DNA from: an uncultured Ruminococcus sp.
GTDB lineage: Bacteria > Bacillota > Clostridia > Oscillospirales > CAG-272
Direction: 5' to 3'
Assembly: GCA_902762505.1 (NCBI GenBank)
Contig: CACWOQ010000041.1
Span: forward strand, 1-33,901
DNA: 33,901 nt
This document shows positions 8,820 to 16,653 of this stretch, in pieces. Both the position numbers and the translations under genes were made by a program. Each line of letters opens with the position of its first letter. The first letter of the stretch is position 1. Under the pieces are notes generated by a model. That model had not been told where the DNA came from, made no database searches, and saw only the letters and a program-made list of their open reading frames with translations.

Positions 8820-10069
8820 GCGTTATAAGCAAAGAAGCGTTTGACGCGGCTCTGCGTGCCGAGTCGGCGCTTGCCCCGGTGTTCGCAGGGTTTGACAGAG
8901 TGGCGCGTACCTGCGCCGAAAAAATTATGGACGCTTTCGCCGAATTCCGCGTGTCCGACGCGCATCTTCACGGCACGACGGGCTACGGCTACGACGACCG
9001 CGGACGCGACACGCTCGAGCAGATCTACGCGCGCGTTTTCGGGTGCGAGGCGGCGCTCGTCCGTCAGCAGATAACCTGCGGAACCCACGCTATAGCGATC
9101 GGTCTTTTCGGGCTTCTCCGCCCGGGCGACGTGATGCTTTCCGTGACCGGCAAGCCCTACGACACGCTTGATGAGGTGATAGGGCTGACCGGAACTGACG
9201 GAAACGGAAGCCTGTCCGATTACGGCGTGAAATACGAGCAGATAGATATGACGGACGGCGGCAGGCTCGATCTTTCCGCGATACGTGAAAGACTCGCATC
9301 GGGCACCGTCAAAATGGTGTTCGTCCAGAGATCGAAGGGCTACGCCGCTGACAGGCGCACGCTTTCGGTCGCCGAGATCGGAGAGCTGTGCTCGCTCGTG
9401 CACTCGGTATCGGACGCTTACGTCGTCGTTGACAACTGCTACGGCGAATTCACCGAGGAAACGGAGCCGGTATCCGTCGGCGCCGATCTTCAGATAGGAT
9501 CTCTCATAAAGAATCCGGGCGGAGGTCTCTGCCGCACGGGCGGTTATCTTGCGGGTACGAAAAAAGCCGTGGAGCTTTGCTCGTACAGATACACCTGCCC
9601 CGGTATCGGCGCCGAAGTCGGCGCCTCGCTTGATGAAAACAGAGCCATGTATCAGGGCCTGTTCTTCGCGCCGACGGTAGTCGCCGCTGCGCTTAAATGC
9701 GCTGCGCTCGCCGCGTATATGTTCGGTCAGGCAGGGTACAAAACGGTACCCGTATGGGACGAGCCGCGCCATGATATCATACAGGCGGTGGATCTCGGCT
9801 CCGCCGAAAAGATCTGCGCCTTCACCCTCGGGATCCAGTCCGGCTCACCGGTAGACTCCTACGTCACACCCGAGCCGTGGGATATGCCCGGCTACGGCGA
9901 CCCGGTCGTCATGGCGGCGGGCACGTTCACGTCCGGTGCCTCGATCGAGCTTTCGGCAGACGCGCCGATCCGTCCTCCGTACACCGTGTATTTTCAGGGC
10001 GGGCTCACGTATGAGACCGGCAGACTCGGGATCATGCGCGCCTACGACCTCGTTATGAGCACAAAATGA
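8816..10069 (+). CDS. PLP-dependent methionine gamma-lyase-family protein ('aluminum resistance' type)
   Basis: A 417-residue member of the cystathionine/methionine lyase-related group long annotated as aluminum resistance protein (YnbB-like). These are fold-type I PLP enzymes. The motifs read as expected: H-L-H-G-T-T-G-Y-G-Y-D-D-R-G near 50-63, G-T-H-A-I near 89-93, the PLP-ring Asp in V-V-V-D-N (Asp206), and the presumed Schiff-base Lys232 in S-L-I-K-N-P-G-G-G. The true substrate is not established for most members. The ATG at 8816 was chosen because it overlaps the upstream stop (ATGA) and follows AAGGA; a frame opening at 8774 would run far into the previous gene. A strong terminator follows, so it is the last gene of the murD-led operon. 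Confidence 0.88.
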   Translation: MSVISKEAFDAALRAESALAPVFAGFDRVARTCAEKIMDAFAEFRVSDAHLHGTTGYGYDDRGRDTLEQIYARVFGCEAALVRQQITCGTHAIAIGLFGLLRPGDVMLSVTGKPYDTLDEVIGLTGTDGNGSLSDYGVKYEQIDMTDGGRLDLSAIRERLASGTVKMVFVQRSKGYAADRRTLSVAEIGELCSLVHSVSDAYVVVDNCYGEFTEETEPVSVGADLQIGSLIKNPGGGLCRTGGYLAGTKKAVELCSYRYTCPGIGAEVGASLDENRAMYQGLFFAPTVVAAALKCAALAAYMFGQAGYKTVPVWDEPRHDIIQAVDLGSAEKICAFTLGIQSGSPVDSYVTPEPWDMPGYGDPVVMAAGTFTSGASIELSADAPIRPPYTVYFQGGLTYETGRLGIMRAYDLVMSTK

Positions 10070-10074
10070 CCCCC

Positions 10075-10110
10075 GCGGCAAGACCGTATAACGGTTTTGC
10101 CGCTTTTTTT
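10075..10110 (+). terminator. Rho-independent terminator of the murD/M42 operon
   Basis: A 13-bp stem (10075-10087 with 91-103, one G-T pair) with a three-base loop is followed by seven T residues, starting five bases after the lyase-like stop codon. Confidence 0.92.
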
Positions 10111-10181
10111 CAACTTTTTTTAATTCCCCGCGTCATATCGGACGATTCAATTCCACTCTTGTTATGAAAGGAGATGAAAGC

Positions 10182-10724
10182 ATGACGGACGAAGGCATAA
10201 TCAATCTGTTTTTTGCCCGCGACGAGCAGGCGCTTACCCTGCTCGACGAGTCTTACGGCGGTAAGCTGAGAAAGCTTTCCCTCGGGATAACGGGAGACAA
10301 AAGAGACGCGGAGGAATGCGTAAACGACGCTTACCTGGCGGCGTGGGATCAGATACCGCCGCAGCGCCCGCTCCGGCTTTTCGCGTACCTGTGCGAGATA
10401 ACGCGGCGTATTTCTCTTACAAGGTACAAGTACAACCGGGCGGAAAAACGCAGCGCGCCGACGGTAAGCATCAATTCCGAGCTTGAGGATACGGTCGCCG
10501 GCACGGTCGACGACGTATCGGATCTCGGATCGCTTCTGAGCGGCTTCTTAGCCGGACTTGACGGGCAGACGCGTTACATATTCATGCGGCGTTACTACTA
10601 CGCGGACGACGTCGCCGCCATATCGTCGCTTACCGGCGTCAGCCGCGGAGCGATCAGCGCAAGACTTATGAGAGCGAGAAAAAAGTTGAGAGAAATTTTG
10701 GAGAAAGAGGGGTATATGAAATGA
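10182..10724 (+). CDS. ECF-like RNA polymerase sigma factor
   Basis: A 180-residue protein of sigma-70 family size and layout for an extracytoplasmic-function factor. A region 2-like segment (about 40-65, including D-A-E-E-C-V-N-D-A-Y) should bind core polymerase and the -10 element. A region 4-like helix-turn-helix (about 145-175) ends in A-R-K-K-L-R. The linker between them is acidic. The ATG at 10182 follows AAAGGAGA at good spacing; an upstream ATG at 10164 overlaps that ribosome binding site. Its stop overlaps the next start (ATGA), pairing it with a membrane protein, as sigma factors and their anti-sigma factors usually are. No convincing ECF-type promoter was found in the 70 bases upstream, so autoregulation is not shown. 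Confidence 0.88.
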   Translation: MTDEGIINLFFARDEQALTLLDESYGGKLRKLSLGITGDKRDAEECVNDAYLAAWDQIPPQRPLRLFAYLCEITRRISLTRYKYNRAEKRSAPTVSINSELEDTVAGTVDDVSDLGSLLSGFLAGLDGQTRYIFMRRYYYADDVAAISSLTGVSRGAISARLMRARKKLREILEKEGYMK

Positions 10725-12238
10725 AAACGACGGATATTCTGGAATCTCTGTCGCAGGTCGACAAAAAGTACATTTCCGATTCGGCGGAAGAGGAAGCCGG
10801 GCGGATCTTTGAAAGAAAAAGCAAAAGCGCGGTCATAGGGAGGATCGCCGCGGTCGCAGCTGTCGCAGCGCTCGCCGTGTTCGCGTCGTTCATCGCGATC
10901 TCGAAAAGAAACGACAGGGTCACCGCGTCGATGATCGACCGTAATTCCGGCTTGAGCCATTCGTTCACAAAAGAAGAATTCAACAAGTCCTCATATACGC
11001 AGAAAGGCGGGGACGACGGCGAAACAAAGGTGACAGTCCCGGTCTGCGATATAGAAAGCCCGGGCGACGGCGAGACCGTATGGGGTGAGGATTACGTCAT
11101 CGACGGCGGTTCAAGGCTGCTGACCGTGGACCGTGATTATTCAATCAAATATGATGAAAAAGAAAAAAAGTCGTGGTTGATCAAAACAAAGGACGGGGAC
11201 GAGATATACCGGGTCGAGCAGACTCCCCTGTTCACCGACCGCGGACTGTTATGGTGGAAGGAGCTGAACGGCGGGCTTCTTGTCGCCGCGTATAAAACCA
11301 TGGGCACGGTTGAGGAGGAGACGGAGGCGTCCTTTGCGCTTTTGTTCCTCAATGAAGACGGAACCGAACGCTGGCGCACGAAATATCTCAATCCGGTCGG
11401 AACTCACCCGGAGCAGCTGCTGCAGGCGTATTATGACGACGGAAAGATCTATATCGTCTCCGTAATTACCGAGGATGAACGCCGGCCCGTACTGGACGAA
11501 GAAGGATACCGCGAAGCATATACGGGAAACGAATTATGCCACGGCTTCGCCTTGACCGTATATGACGAAAAGACCGGAGAAATGATCTGCCGCAACAGCT
11601 CAGAGGCATCGATCGAAACGCAGATGCTCGGCGTCCACTGCATCGGCATGACCGGACAGGGATTCGTTATAACGCTTTCACCGGAAGATCTGCACGATGA
11701 AAAATACTACGTTCTCCTCGGATACGACGCAAAGATCGTGTCTGTCTGCCGTTACAACTCAAACTACGAATTCTACTCCGCTTCAAGCATCGGTGATCAG
11801 ATCTATCTGAGCGGAAAATATACGTCTTATACGGAGCACACGTGCCCGATGGGACGCGAACTGTTCTCGGTCATTCCGCACACGTACAGCAATTATTACA
11901 ATAACACGGATTACTATAAGCCCGACTCAAAGCTCACAAAAGAATACAAAGAGCAGATGAGCGCGGCGCTTCTTGTATGCGACGGGACGCTGACGCCGGT
12001 CAAGGTGTACAGGCAGAACGGAAGCTTCGGCGGCAAAGTAAGAGCTGAAGGCGAAAAGCTCTTATGGGACGTTTGTGAGATAACCGCCGCGTACAACAAT
12101 AAAGGCGGCGACACGAAAACGCTCCGCTCGGCAGCAAAAACGTTTGAAATAAACGGCAAAGGCACGCTCATATCGTCCGCGCCGTCAGACGCCTCATACG
12201 TCATGCTGAGTTACAGGACCGCGACGGCAAGCAAATAA
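10721..12238 (+). CDS. Single-pass membrane protein, likely partner of the sigma factor
   Basis: A 505-residue protein with a short cytoplasmic N-terminus (about 1-37, charged), one membrane segment (about 38-60) and a large outside region of about 440 residues. The layout matches membrane-bound anti-sigma factors, but I see no zinc-binding HxxxCxxC motif, so an anti-sigma role is inferred from the four-base overlap with the sigma gene. The external part has repeated short strands with D-G and G-x-x-Y turns that could form a beta-propeller. It has few recognisable motifs, so I give no family name. The ATG follows AGAGGGG. It converges on the subtilase gene with only a shared terminator between them. 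Confidence 0.8.
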   Translation: MKTTDILESLSQVDKKYISDSAEEEAGRIFERKSKSAVIGRIAAVAAVAALAVFASFIAISKRNDRVTASMIDRNSGLSHSFTKEEFNKSSYTQKGGDDGETKVTVPVCDIESPGDGETVWGEDYVIDGGSRLLTVDRDYSIKYDEKEKKSWLIKTKDGDEIYRVEQTPLFTDRGLLWWKELNGGLLVAAYKTMGTVEEETEASFALLFLNEDGTERWRTKYLNPVGTHPEQLLQAYYDDGKIYIVSVITEDERRPVLDEEGYREAYTGNELCHGFALTVYDEKTGEMICRNSSEASIETQMLGVHCIGMTGQGFVITLSPEDLHDEKYYVLLGYDAKIVSVCRYNSNYEFYSASSIGDQIYLSGKYTSYTEHTCPMGRELFSVIPHTYSNYYNNTDYYKPDSKLTKEYKEQMSAALLVCDGTLTPVKVYRQNGSFGGKVRAEGEKLLWDVCEITAAYNNKGGDTKTLRSAAKTFEINGKGTLISSAPSDASYVMLSYRTATASK

Positions 12239-12242
12239 AAAA

Positions 12243-12276
12243 GATCCGCAAGGCATCGCCTTGCGGATCACTTTTT
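12243..12276. terminator. Bidirectional terminator between convergent genes
   Basis: A perfect 12-bp stem (12243-12254 with 12258-12269) and a three-base loop are flanked by an A-run on the left and a T-run on the right. It therefore can end both the membrane-protein transcript from the left and the subtilase transcript from the right. It reaches into the subtilase stop codon region. Confidence 0.9.
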
Positions 12277-15200
12277 ATTTCCAATGGAATATCGCCGCCC
12301 AGCCGGTCTTTCCGTTATACGTGACCTTGCCCCAGACGTACGTTCCGCTTGTGTACGCCTTTCCGCTCAGCCATATTTCGGACACGGCGAGATTTGTCAC
12401 GGACGACGGTATCGTCGTCAGACTCTTTGACGACTCGTAATGGTCGGCGCGCAGATAGTTTCCGTTTGACGCCGCCGCCATCTTCATCTTCACCGTCACG
12501 CGCATCGTGAAGGTTTTGATCTCAACTCCGTTGTAATAGACGGTCCCCGGCAGATCGTACGTGCCGGGCTGCTTGAAGCTGACGTCCCAGTAGTTGAAAT
12601 ACGCGATATTGCTGTTCTGATCTGCGTTATCGGGTCTGCCGATATACATATTCAGATCGCTTTCATCGTACGTTCCGTCACCGAAATCTCCCATCGACGC
12701 AACGTCGACCGAAATCGAAGGACGGCTGACCTCCGTCTTGTAGCAGAACGGAAGTATGTCTCTGTCATAATCGCCGTGGACGTCGAACGTCACCGTGTAC
12801 GAAAGAGATTCGAGCTGTATCGACGGCGTCGGCACCGTAACGCTGACGGACGTTTCAAACGTGCGTCCGTTATACTCAACGGCGCCGGTGAGCGTCGCTG
12901 ACGATCCGGCTTTCACCGAACGGATCATGACGTAGGAATCCTTCTTGTCATACAGCTCGATCGCGTCGCCCGAAGCGGTCCACTTTATCTTCAAGCCGGC
13001 GGGATCGGTCGAGACGTTGAAGGTCTTTATCACGCCGGGCGCCATTCTGTACTGAGGCGTGAGCCCGGTCACAGACGGCGCTTTTACGTTTACCGTAAAC
13101 GAAGCGCTCTTCCCCGCGTAGCTGACCGTGACCTGTCTGTTCCCCGCGGCGTTCATGTCAGCCGTGCATTCAAAACCCTCCGTGACTGTCTTACGCTCGC
13201 CGTTGTTGTACACGGCGACGATGCTCAGCCCCGACGGATCGAGTACGTCGCCGACGTAATACACGGTCTTTGACGGATGCGTCTTTACCTCGATCGACGA
13301 TACCTCGGCGGCGTTTACGGTGACGTTGAAATCAGCGGTAAACTTTCCGTACGTGACGGTTATTTTCTGCGTACCGGCGGTACCGAGCGATACGGGCGAG
13401 CAGGTGAAGCCCTCCGTCAGCGTCTGTTTCGTCCCGTCGCTGTAATTAAGAGTGATCTGCATGCCGCTCGTATCGAGCTTTTCGCCCGTGACGTAAACGG
13501 TCTTTGACGGAAGCCTTGATACGGATACTGAGGACAGCACCGCCGGTTCCTTTACGGTGACCGTGAAAGCTGTGCTTTTGCCGTCGTAGCTGACGGTGAC
13601 AGCCTGCCGTCCCGCCGTCGTGAACACGTCGGGCGAGCAGGTGAAGCCGCCCGTCACGCTGCGGGTCGTTCCGTCGCTGTATCTGAGGGTAAGGGTAAGC
13701 CCCTTCGTGTCAAGCTTCTCACCGGTCATATACACCGTTTTATCGGGCTCCTTTGAAACGGTTACGGACGAGAGCACCACCGGCTCCGCCACGTTTACGG
13801 TGAAGGTCGCCGTTTTGCCGTTATACGTAACGGTGACCGTCTGAGAGCCGGCTTTGTTCAGCAGGCTCGGCGAATAAGTATATCCGCTTGAAACGTCGCG
13901 CTTCGAGCCGTCGTTATATACAGCGGACAGGACAAGCCCAGCGGTGTCGAGCCGCTCGCCCTGAGTATAGTTTTTCTTTGACGGCTGCGTTTTTATTTCG
14001 ATTTCCGACAGCGTTATATTGCTGACGGTAACGTCGTATTTTACGGTCATTCCGTCATACGTAACCGTAACGGTCTGCACGCCGGCTTTATCGAGCACGG
14101 ACGGAGATACGGTATAACCGCTCGTTACGCTTCTCTTCGATCCGTTATTGTACCCGGCTTCAAGCACGAGTCCGGTCGTGTCGATACGCGAGCCTATGAA
14201 GAACTGCGTGACCTTTGCGCTCCCGGCGATCTTCAACTCAGTTATCCTTGTCTGCGTGACGTTTACGGTATACGTAACACTCTTGCCGCCGTAAGTCAGC
14301 GTGACCGTCTGACTGCCCGCCGTGTTCAGCCTGTCGGGCGACACGCTGAAGCCGCTGTTTACGGTTTTGACGGTTTTGTCGCTGTACGACACCTTGAGCG
14401 ATACGCCTGCCGTATCCGTCGTGTCGCCTGTATAATAGTCGCGCTTCGACGCGCCGGACAGCAGCTCGACCGATGTGACCGTCACGGGGATGTCCTTCGT
14501 TCCGAGGCTGAATTTCGCGGCGCCCGCGCCGTATTTATCGTCACGCCCGGCGGCTCCGAGGTCCTTGACGTTCGTTTTGATAAGCCCTTCTATCTCGGAC
14601 GGCGTCATATACGGATAAAGCTGACAGAGCATGGCGGCTTCCGCGGCGATATGCGGCGTCGCCATTGAAGTACCGCTCTTTACGCCGTACTGATTCCCCA
14701 TAACGGAGCTCATGATCGCACCGCCGGGGGCGCAGACGTCGACCGAGGCGCCGACGTTTGAAAAATCGGATAAAAGCTCCTTTTTATCAAGCGAGCTCAC
14801 GACGACGGCGCCGGGGTACGTTTCGCACGCCGGGCAGCAGTCGGCTGTATTGCGTCCGTAGTCGTTTCCGGCGGCTATACAGACGACGGAGCCCTTGTCT
14901 ATCGCATAGACGATCGCATCGTGGATCACGGCGAAATACTTCGGTCCGCCGAGGCTGAGGTTTATTACCGAGGCGCCGCGGTCCGCCGCGTATCTTACGC
15001 CGTTCGCTATTGCGATCGCCGAGCCCTTGCCTTTTTCGTTAAGGACTCTCACAGGAAGGATCATAACGTCAAGATCCTGCGTACAATCGACTATGATCCC
15101 GGCAACGTGCGTTCCGTGTCCCTTCATATCGTCGGCGCGCGTGTCTCCGTCAACGTAGTCTATACCGGAGGACTCTATCCTTGACGCAAGCATCGAATGC

Positions 15201-15802
15201 GAAAGCTCGACGCCCGTGTCGACGACGGCGACGACGGTCCTGCTGTTTTTGCCCTTTGATCTTACGTGCGCGGAAAGCGCCGACGCCTCGACGTATGACG
15301 TCCCCCACGATCCCGTGGAGAGTTCGCCGACGTCGTTTTCGTCTGATCCGAGGCTTCCGTCCTCCTCCGCGAACTGCACTTCGGGATTCCATTCCTGCGT
15401 GTTTTTGAACGCCGTCGCCTCCTCGGGCGTGGCGAACTGGTATATTTTATATCCGTACGGGTCCTCTATCACCTCAACCGGCGAAAAACCCGTAAGATCC
15501 GCCTTTCCCTTGACGATTATACGCGTCGAGCCGCCGTCCATCCCGGATATACCGTCACCTGTTCCGTTTTCTTTGACGATACGGGAAAGGCTCGCGGCGA
15601 ACGCTTCGGCGCTGTCCGACGGGTCGGGACCCGGAGCGTCCGTCACCTCACCGGTCGTCTCGGACCCGGTCACTGGGGCGACGGCTTCCGTCGACGGCTC
15701 TGTCGTCCCGTCTGTCTCCGTATCATGCGGACGTATGAAAACGCAGGACTGCAAAAGCAGCAAAACCACGAGCGCAAGCGACGCAAATCTGCATTTTTTC
15801 AT
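12275..15802 (-). CDS. Subtilisin-like (S8) lipoprotein with six Ig-like repeats
   Basis: A 1175-residue surface serine peptidase. A lipobox L-Q-S-C (Cys20) is followed by a Thr/Glu/Pro linker. A short prodomain-like stretch runs to about residue 160 and the S8 catalytic domain covers about 165-435. The triad is Asp195 (V-V-D-T-G), His229 (G-H-G-T-H) and Ser379 (G-T-S-M-A-T-P), with oxyanion Asn313 (A-G-N). Six repeats of about 77 residues (440-906) match the bacterial Ig-like group 3 pattern: Y-x-x-G-x-x-L-D-T-x-G, then Y-x-D/N-G, then A-G-x-Q-x-V-T-V-x-Y. Two further beta-rich domains and an SH3-like tail (about 1105-1175) close the protein. The start abuts the LOG stop, so translation is probably coupled; its ribosome binding site is weak (GTCAGG). 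Confidence 0.93.
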   Translation of the reverse strand: MKKCRFASLALVVLLLLQSCVFIRPHDTETDGTTEPSTEAVAPVTGSETTGEVTDAPGPDPSDSAEAFAASLSRIVKENGTGDGISGMDGGSTRIIVKGKADLTGFSPVEVIEDPYGYKIYQFATPEEATAFKNTQEWNPEVQFAEEDGSLGSDENDVGELSTGSWGTSYVEASALSAHVRSKGKNSRTVVAVVDTGVELSHSMLASRIESSGIDYVDGDTRADDMKGHGTHVAGIIVDCTQDLDVMILPVRVLNEKGKGSAIAIANGVRYAADRGASVINLSLGGPKYFAVIHDAIVYAIDKGSVVCIAAGNDYGRNTADCCPACETYPGAVVVSSLDKKELLSDFSNVGASVDVCAPGGAIMSSVMGNQYGVKSGTSMATPHIAAEAAMLCQLYPYMTPSEIEGLIKTNVKDLGAAGRDDKYGAGAAKFSLGTKDIPVTVTSVELLSGASKRDYYTGDTTDTAGVSLKVSYSDKTVKTVNSGFSVSPDRLNTAGSQTVTLTYGGKSVTYTVNVTQTRITELKIAGSAKVTQFFIGSRIDTTGLVLEAGYNNGSKRSVTSGYTVSPSVLDKAGVQTVTVTYDGMTVKYDVTVSNITLSEIEIKTQPSKKNYTQGERLDTAGLVLSAVYNDGSKRDVSSGYTYSPSLLNKAGSQTVTVTYNGKTATFTVNVAEPVVLSSVTVSKEPDKTVYMTGEKLDTKGLTLTLRYSDGTTRSVTGGFTCSPDVFTTAGRQAVTVSYDGKSTAFTVTVKEPAVLSSVSVSRLPSKTVYVTGEKLDTSGMQITLNYSDGTKQTLTEGFTCSPVSLGTAGTQKITVTYGKFTADFNVTVNAAEVSSIEVKTHPSKTVYYVGDVLDPSGLSIVAVYNNGERKTVTEGFECTADMNAAGNRQVTVSYAGKSASFTVNVKAPSVTGLTPQYRMAPGVIKTFNVSTDPAGLKIKWTASGDAIELYDKKDSYVMIRSVKAGSSATLTGAVEYNGRTFETSVSVTVPTPSIQLESLSYTVTFDVHGDYDRDILPFCYKTEVSRPSISVDVASMGDFGDGTYDESDLNMYIGRPDNADQNSNIAYFNYWDVSFKQPGTYDLPGTVYYNGVEIKTFTMRVTVKMKMAAASNGNYLRADHYESSKSLTTIPSSVTNLAVSEIWLSGKAYTSGTYVWGKVTYNGKTGWAAIFHWK
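13085..14485 (-). repeat. Six in-frame Ig-like domain repeats inside the subtilase
   Basis: Residues 440-906 of the subtilase contain six consecutive units of about 77 residues sharing the order G-x-x-L-D-T-x-G, Y-x-D/N-G, S-P-x-x-L, A-G, V-T-V-x-Y and F-T-V-x-V. Units 3 to 5 are the most alike. DNA-level similarity between units is lower than protein similarity, so the array is not a fresh tandem amplification. Confidence 0.85.
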
Positions 15803-16351
15803 TTATTCTGCCTGACTTTCTTCTTCAAAATATGATAAAACTTCCGCGGGCGTGCGGCAGACTCTGAAAAGCCCGAAGGTGCGTTCGGCGACGAAGCCCG
15901 AGCCGTACATTTTATGAAGCTCGGATACGGTCCCGTCCCAGAAGCCGCACGGATCGAAAAGCGCGATAGGCTTGTCGTGCCGTCTGAGCAGCCGCTCGGT
16001 CAGAGCGCCGAACAGTTCGTCAAGCGTTCCTATCCCGCCGGGCACGGCGACGATCGCGTCGCCCATGTCCTTGAGTTTTTCCTTTCTCTCCGACATCGAC
16101 TGACAGTATATCAGCTCGTCGCAGCCGTCGTACGGCGGCTCGAATTCATGCATGAAAACCGTGGTGACGCCGATCAGTCTGCCGCCCGCGGATCTGACTC
16201 CCTCAGCCGCTGCCGCCATAAGTCCCGCGCGCCCCGCGCCGTATACGAGCGTATGCCCGTGCGAGCCTATCAGCTCTCCGAGCTCGCGGACCCTGTCTTT
16301 GTATTCCGCCCCGGTCCGGCCTGACGAGGCACCGTATAACGTAACGTTCAC
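15803..16351 (-). CDS. LOG family protein (cytokinin riboside 5'-monophosphate phosphoribohydrolase-like)
   Basis: A 182-residue Rossmann-like protein. The family signature P-G-G-I-G-T-L-D-E is at about 104-112, and G-x-G-R-A-G-L-M lies near 38-45. Family members split a nucleoside 5'-monophosphate into base and ribose 5-phosphate, and many bacterial members have an unassigned physiological substrate. I chose the GTG at 16351 because AAAGGTG sits just upstream. The longest frame opens at the ATG at 16381, which has no ribosome binding site and lies exactly at the border of repeat copy 2. It is followed without a gap by the subtilase gene. The association of the two is unexplained. Confidence 0.88.
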   Translation of the reverse strand: MNVTLYGASSGRTGAEYKDRVRELGELIGSHGHTLVYGAGRAGLMAAAAEGVRSAGGRLIGVTTVFMHEFEPPYDGCDELIYCQSMSERKEKLKDMGDAIVAVPGGIGTLDELFGALTERLLRRHDKPIALFDPCGFWDGTVSELHKMYGSGFVAERTFGLFRVCRTPAEVLSYFEEESQAE

Positions 16352-16381
16352 AATACACCTTTCCTTCAAAAAAGCGCTCAT

Positions 16382-16569
16382 AATGCAAGGTGCTCTAAAG
16401 GACAGTAAATAAAAACCGGTTGAGGCAAGGATAGTTGATCCTTATTCCAGCCGGTTTTTTGCCGCATACGTCTGCCGACAGGACGTTTGTGTGACAAACG
16501 TCAAAGAAACAGTTTACAGTTATGATTGCACACGATGTGTGCAAGTTATGAGTTGAGGCTTCGCCTCAA
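16382..16569 (+). repeat. Intergenic inverted-repeat element, copy 2
   Basis: This is the inverted partner of 1-188. It lies between the EF-G paralog stop (16654) and the LOG gene start. It contains the terminator-like hairpin 16411-16460, a perfect 9-bp stem (16482-16490 with 16494-16502), a perfect 8-bp stem (16526-16533 with 16537-16544) and a perfect 8-bp stem (16552-16559 with 16563-16570). Compared with copy 1, the second stem shows an A-T to G-C change at one paired position. Both neighbouring genes are on the minus strand, opposite in orientation to copy 1's relation with its neighbour. Confidence 0.9.
16411..16460. terminator. Terminator-like hairpin in repeat copy 2
   Basis: AAAAACCGG at 16411-16419 pairs with CCGGTTTTT around 16451-16459, with AAGGAT pairing ATCCTT near the five-base loop. 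A-run and T-run flanks allow activity in both directions. On the minus strand it could end transcripts coming from the EF-G paralog before the LOG gene. Confidence 0.6.
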
Positions 16570-16631
16570 CGTTATGATATGAGTTCCGCAAACGTGCCGC
16601 AGGCACTCATAACTTGCGAAGCAATCATAAC
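16519..16631. repeat. Chain of small hairpins with TTATGA/TCATAA spacers
   Basis: An outer pair of 11-base arms (16519-16529 and 16621-16631) is perfectly complementary. Between them lie stems 16526-16533/16537-16544, 16552-16559/16563-16570, 16594-16598/16602-16606 and 16614-16617/16621-16624, each with a three-base loop and separated by GTTATGA or its complement TCATAAC. The last two modules extend past the part that copy 1 shows. This fills the space between the EF-G paralog and the LOG gene; no ORF is evident. Confidence 0.75.
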
Positions 16632-16653
16632 GCGCGTTTATTTTGTTGTTGTA

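Noticed and set aside
8630..9772. A 380-codon minus-strand open frame across the third M42 gene and the lyase-like gene
   Set aside because: It spans the junction of two well-supported genes on the other strand and has no motifs.
10111..10181. ECF-type autoregulatory promoter before the sigma gene
   Set aside because: No convincing GAAC-like -35 element with a matching -10 could be found.
13085..14485. Possible CRISPR or DNA tandem array from the regular spacing
   Set aside because: The roughly 231-base periodicity comes from in-frame protein domains; the units are too long and too diverged for a CRISPR array.
1..16569. Composite transposon with the inverted repeats as ends
   Set aside because: No transposase or recombinase is visible, no target-site duplication could be seen, and the enclosed genes include housekeeping murD. 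An invertible segment or dispersed repeat pair is more plausible.
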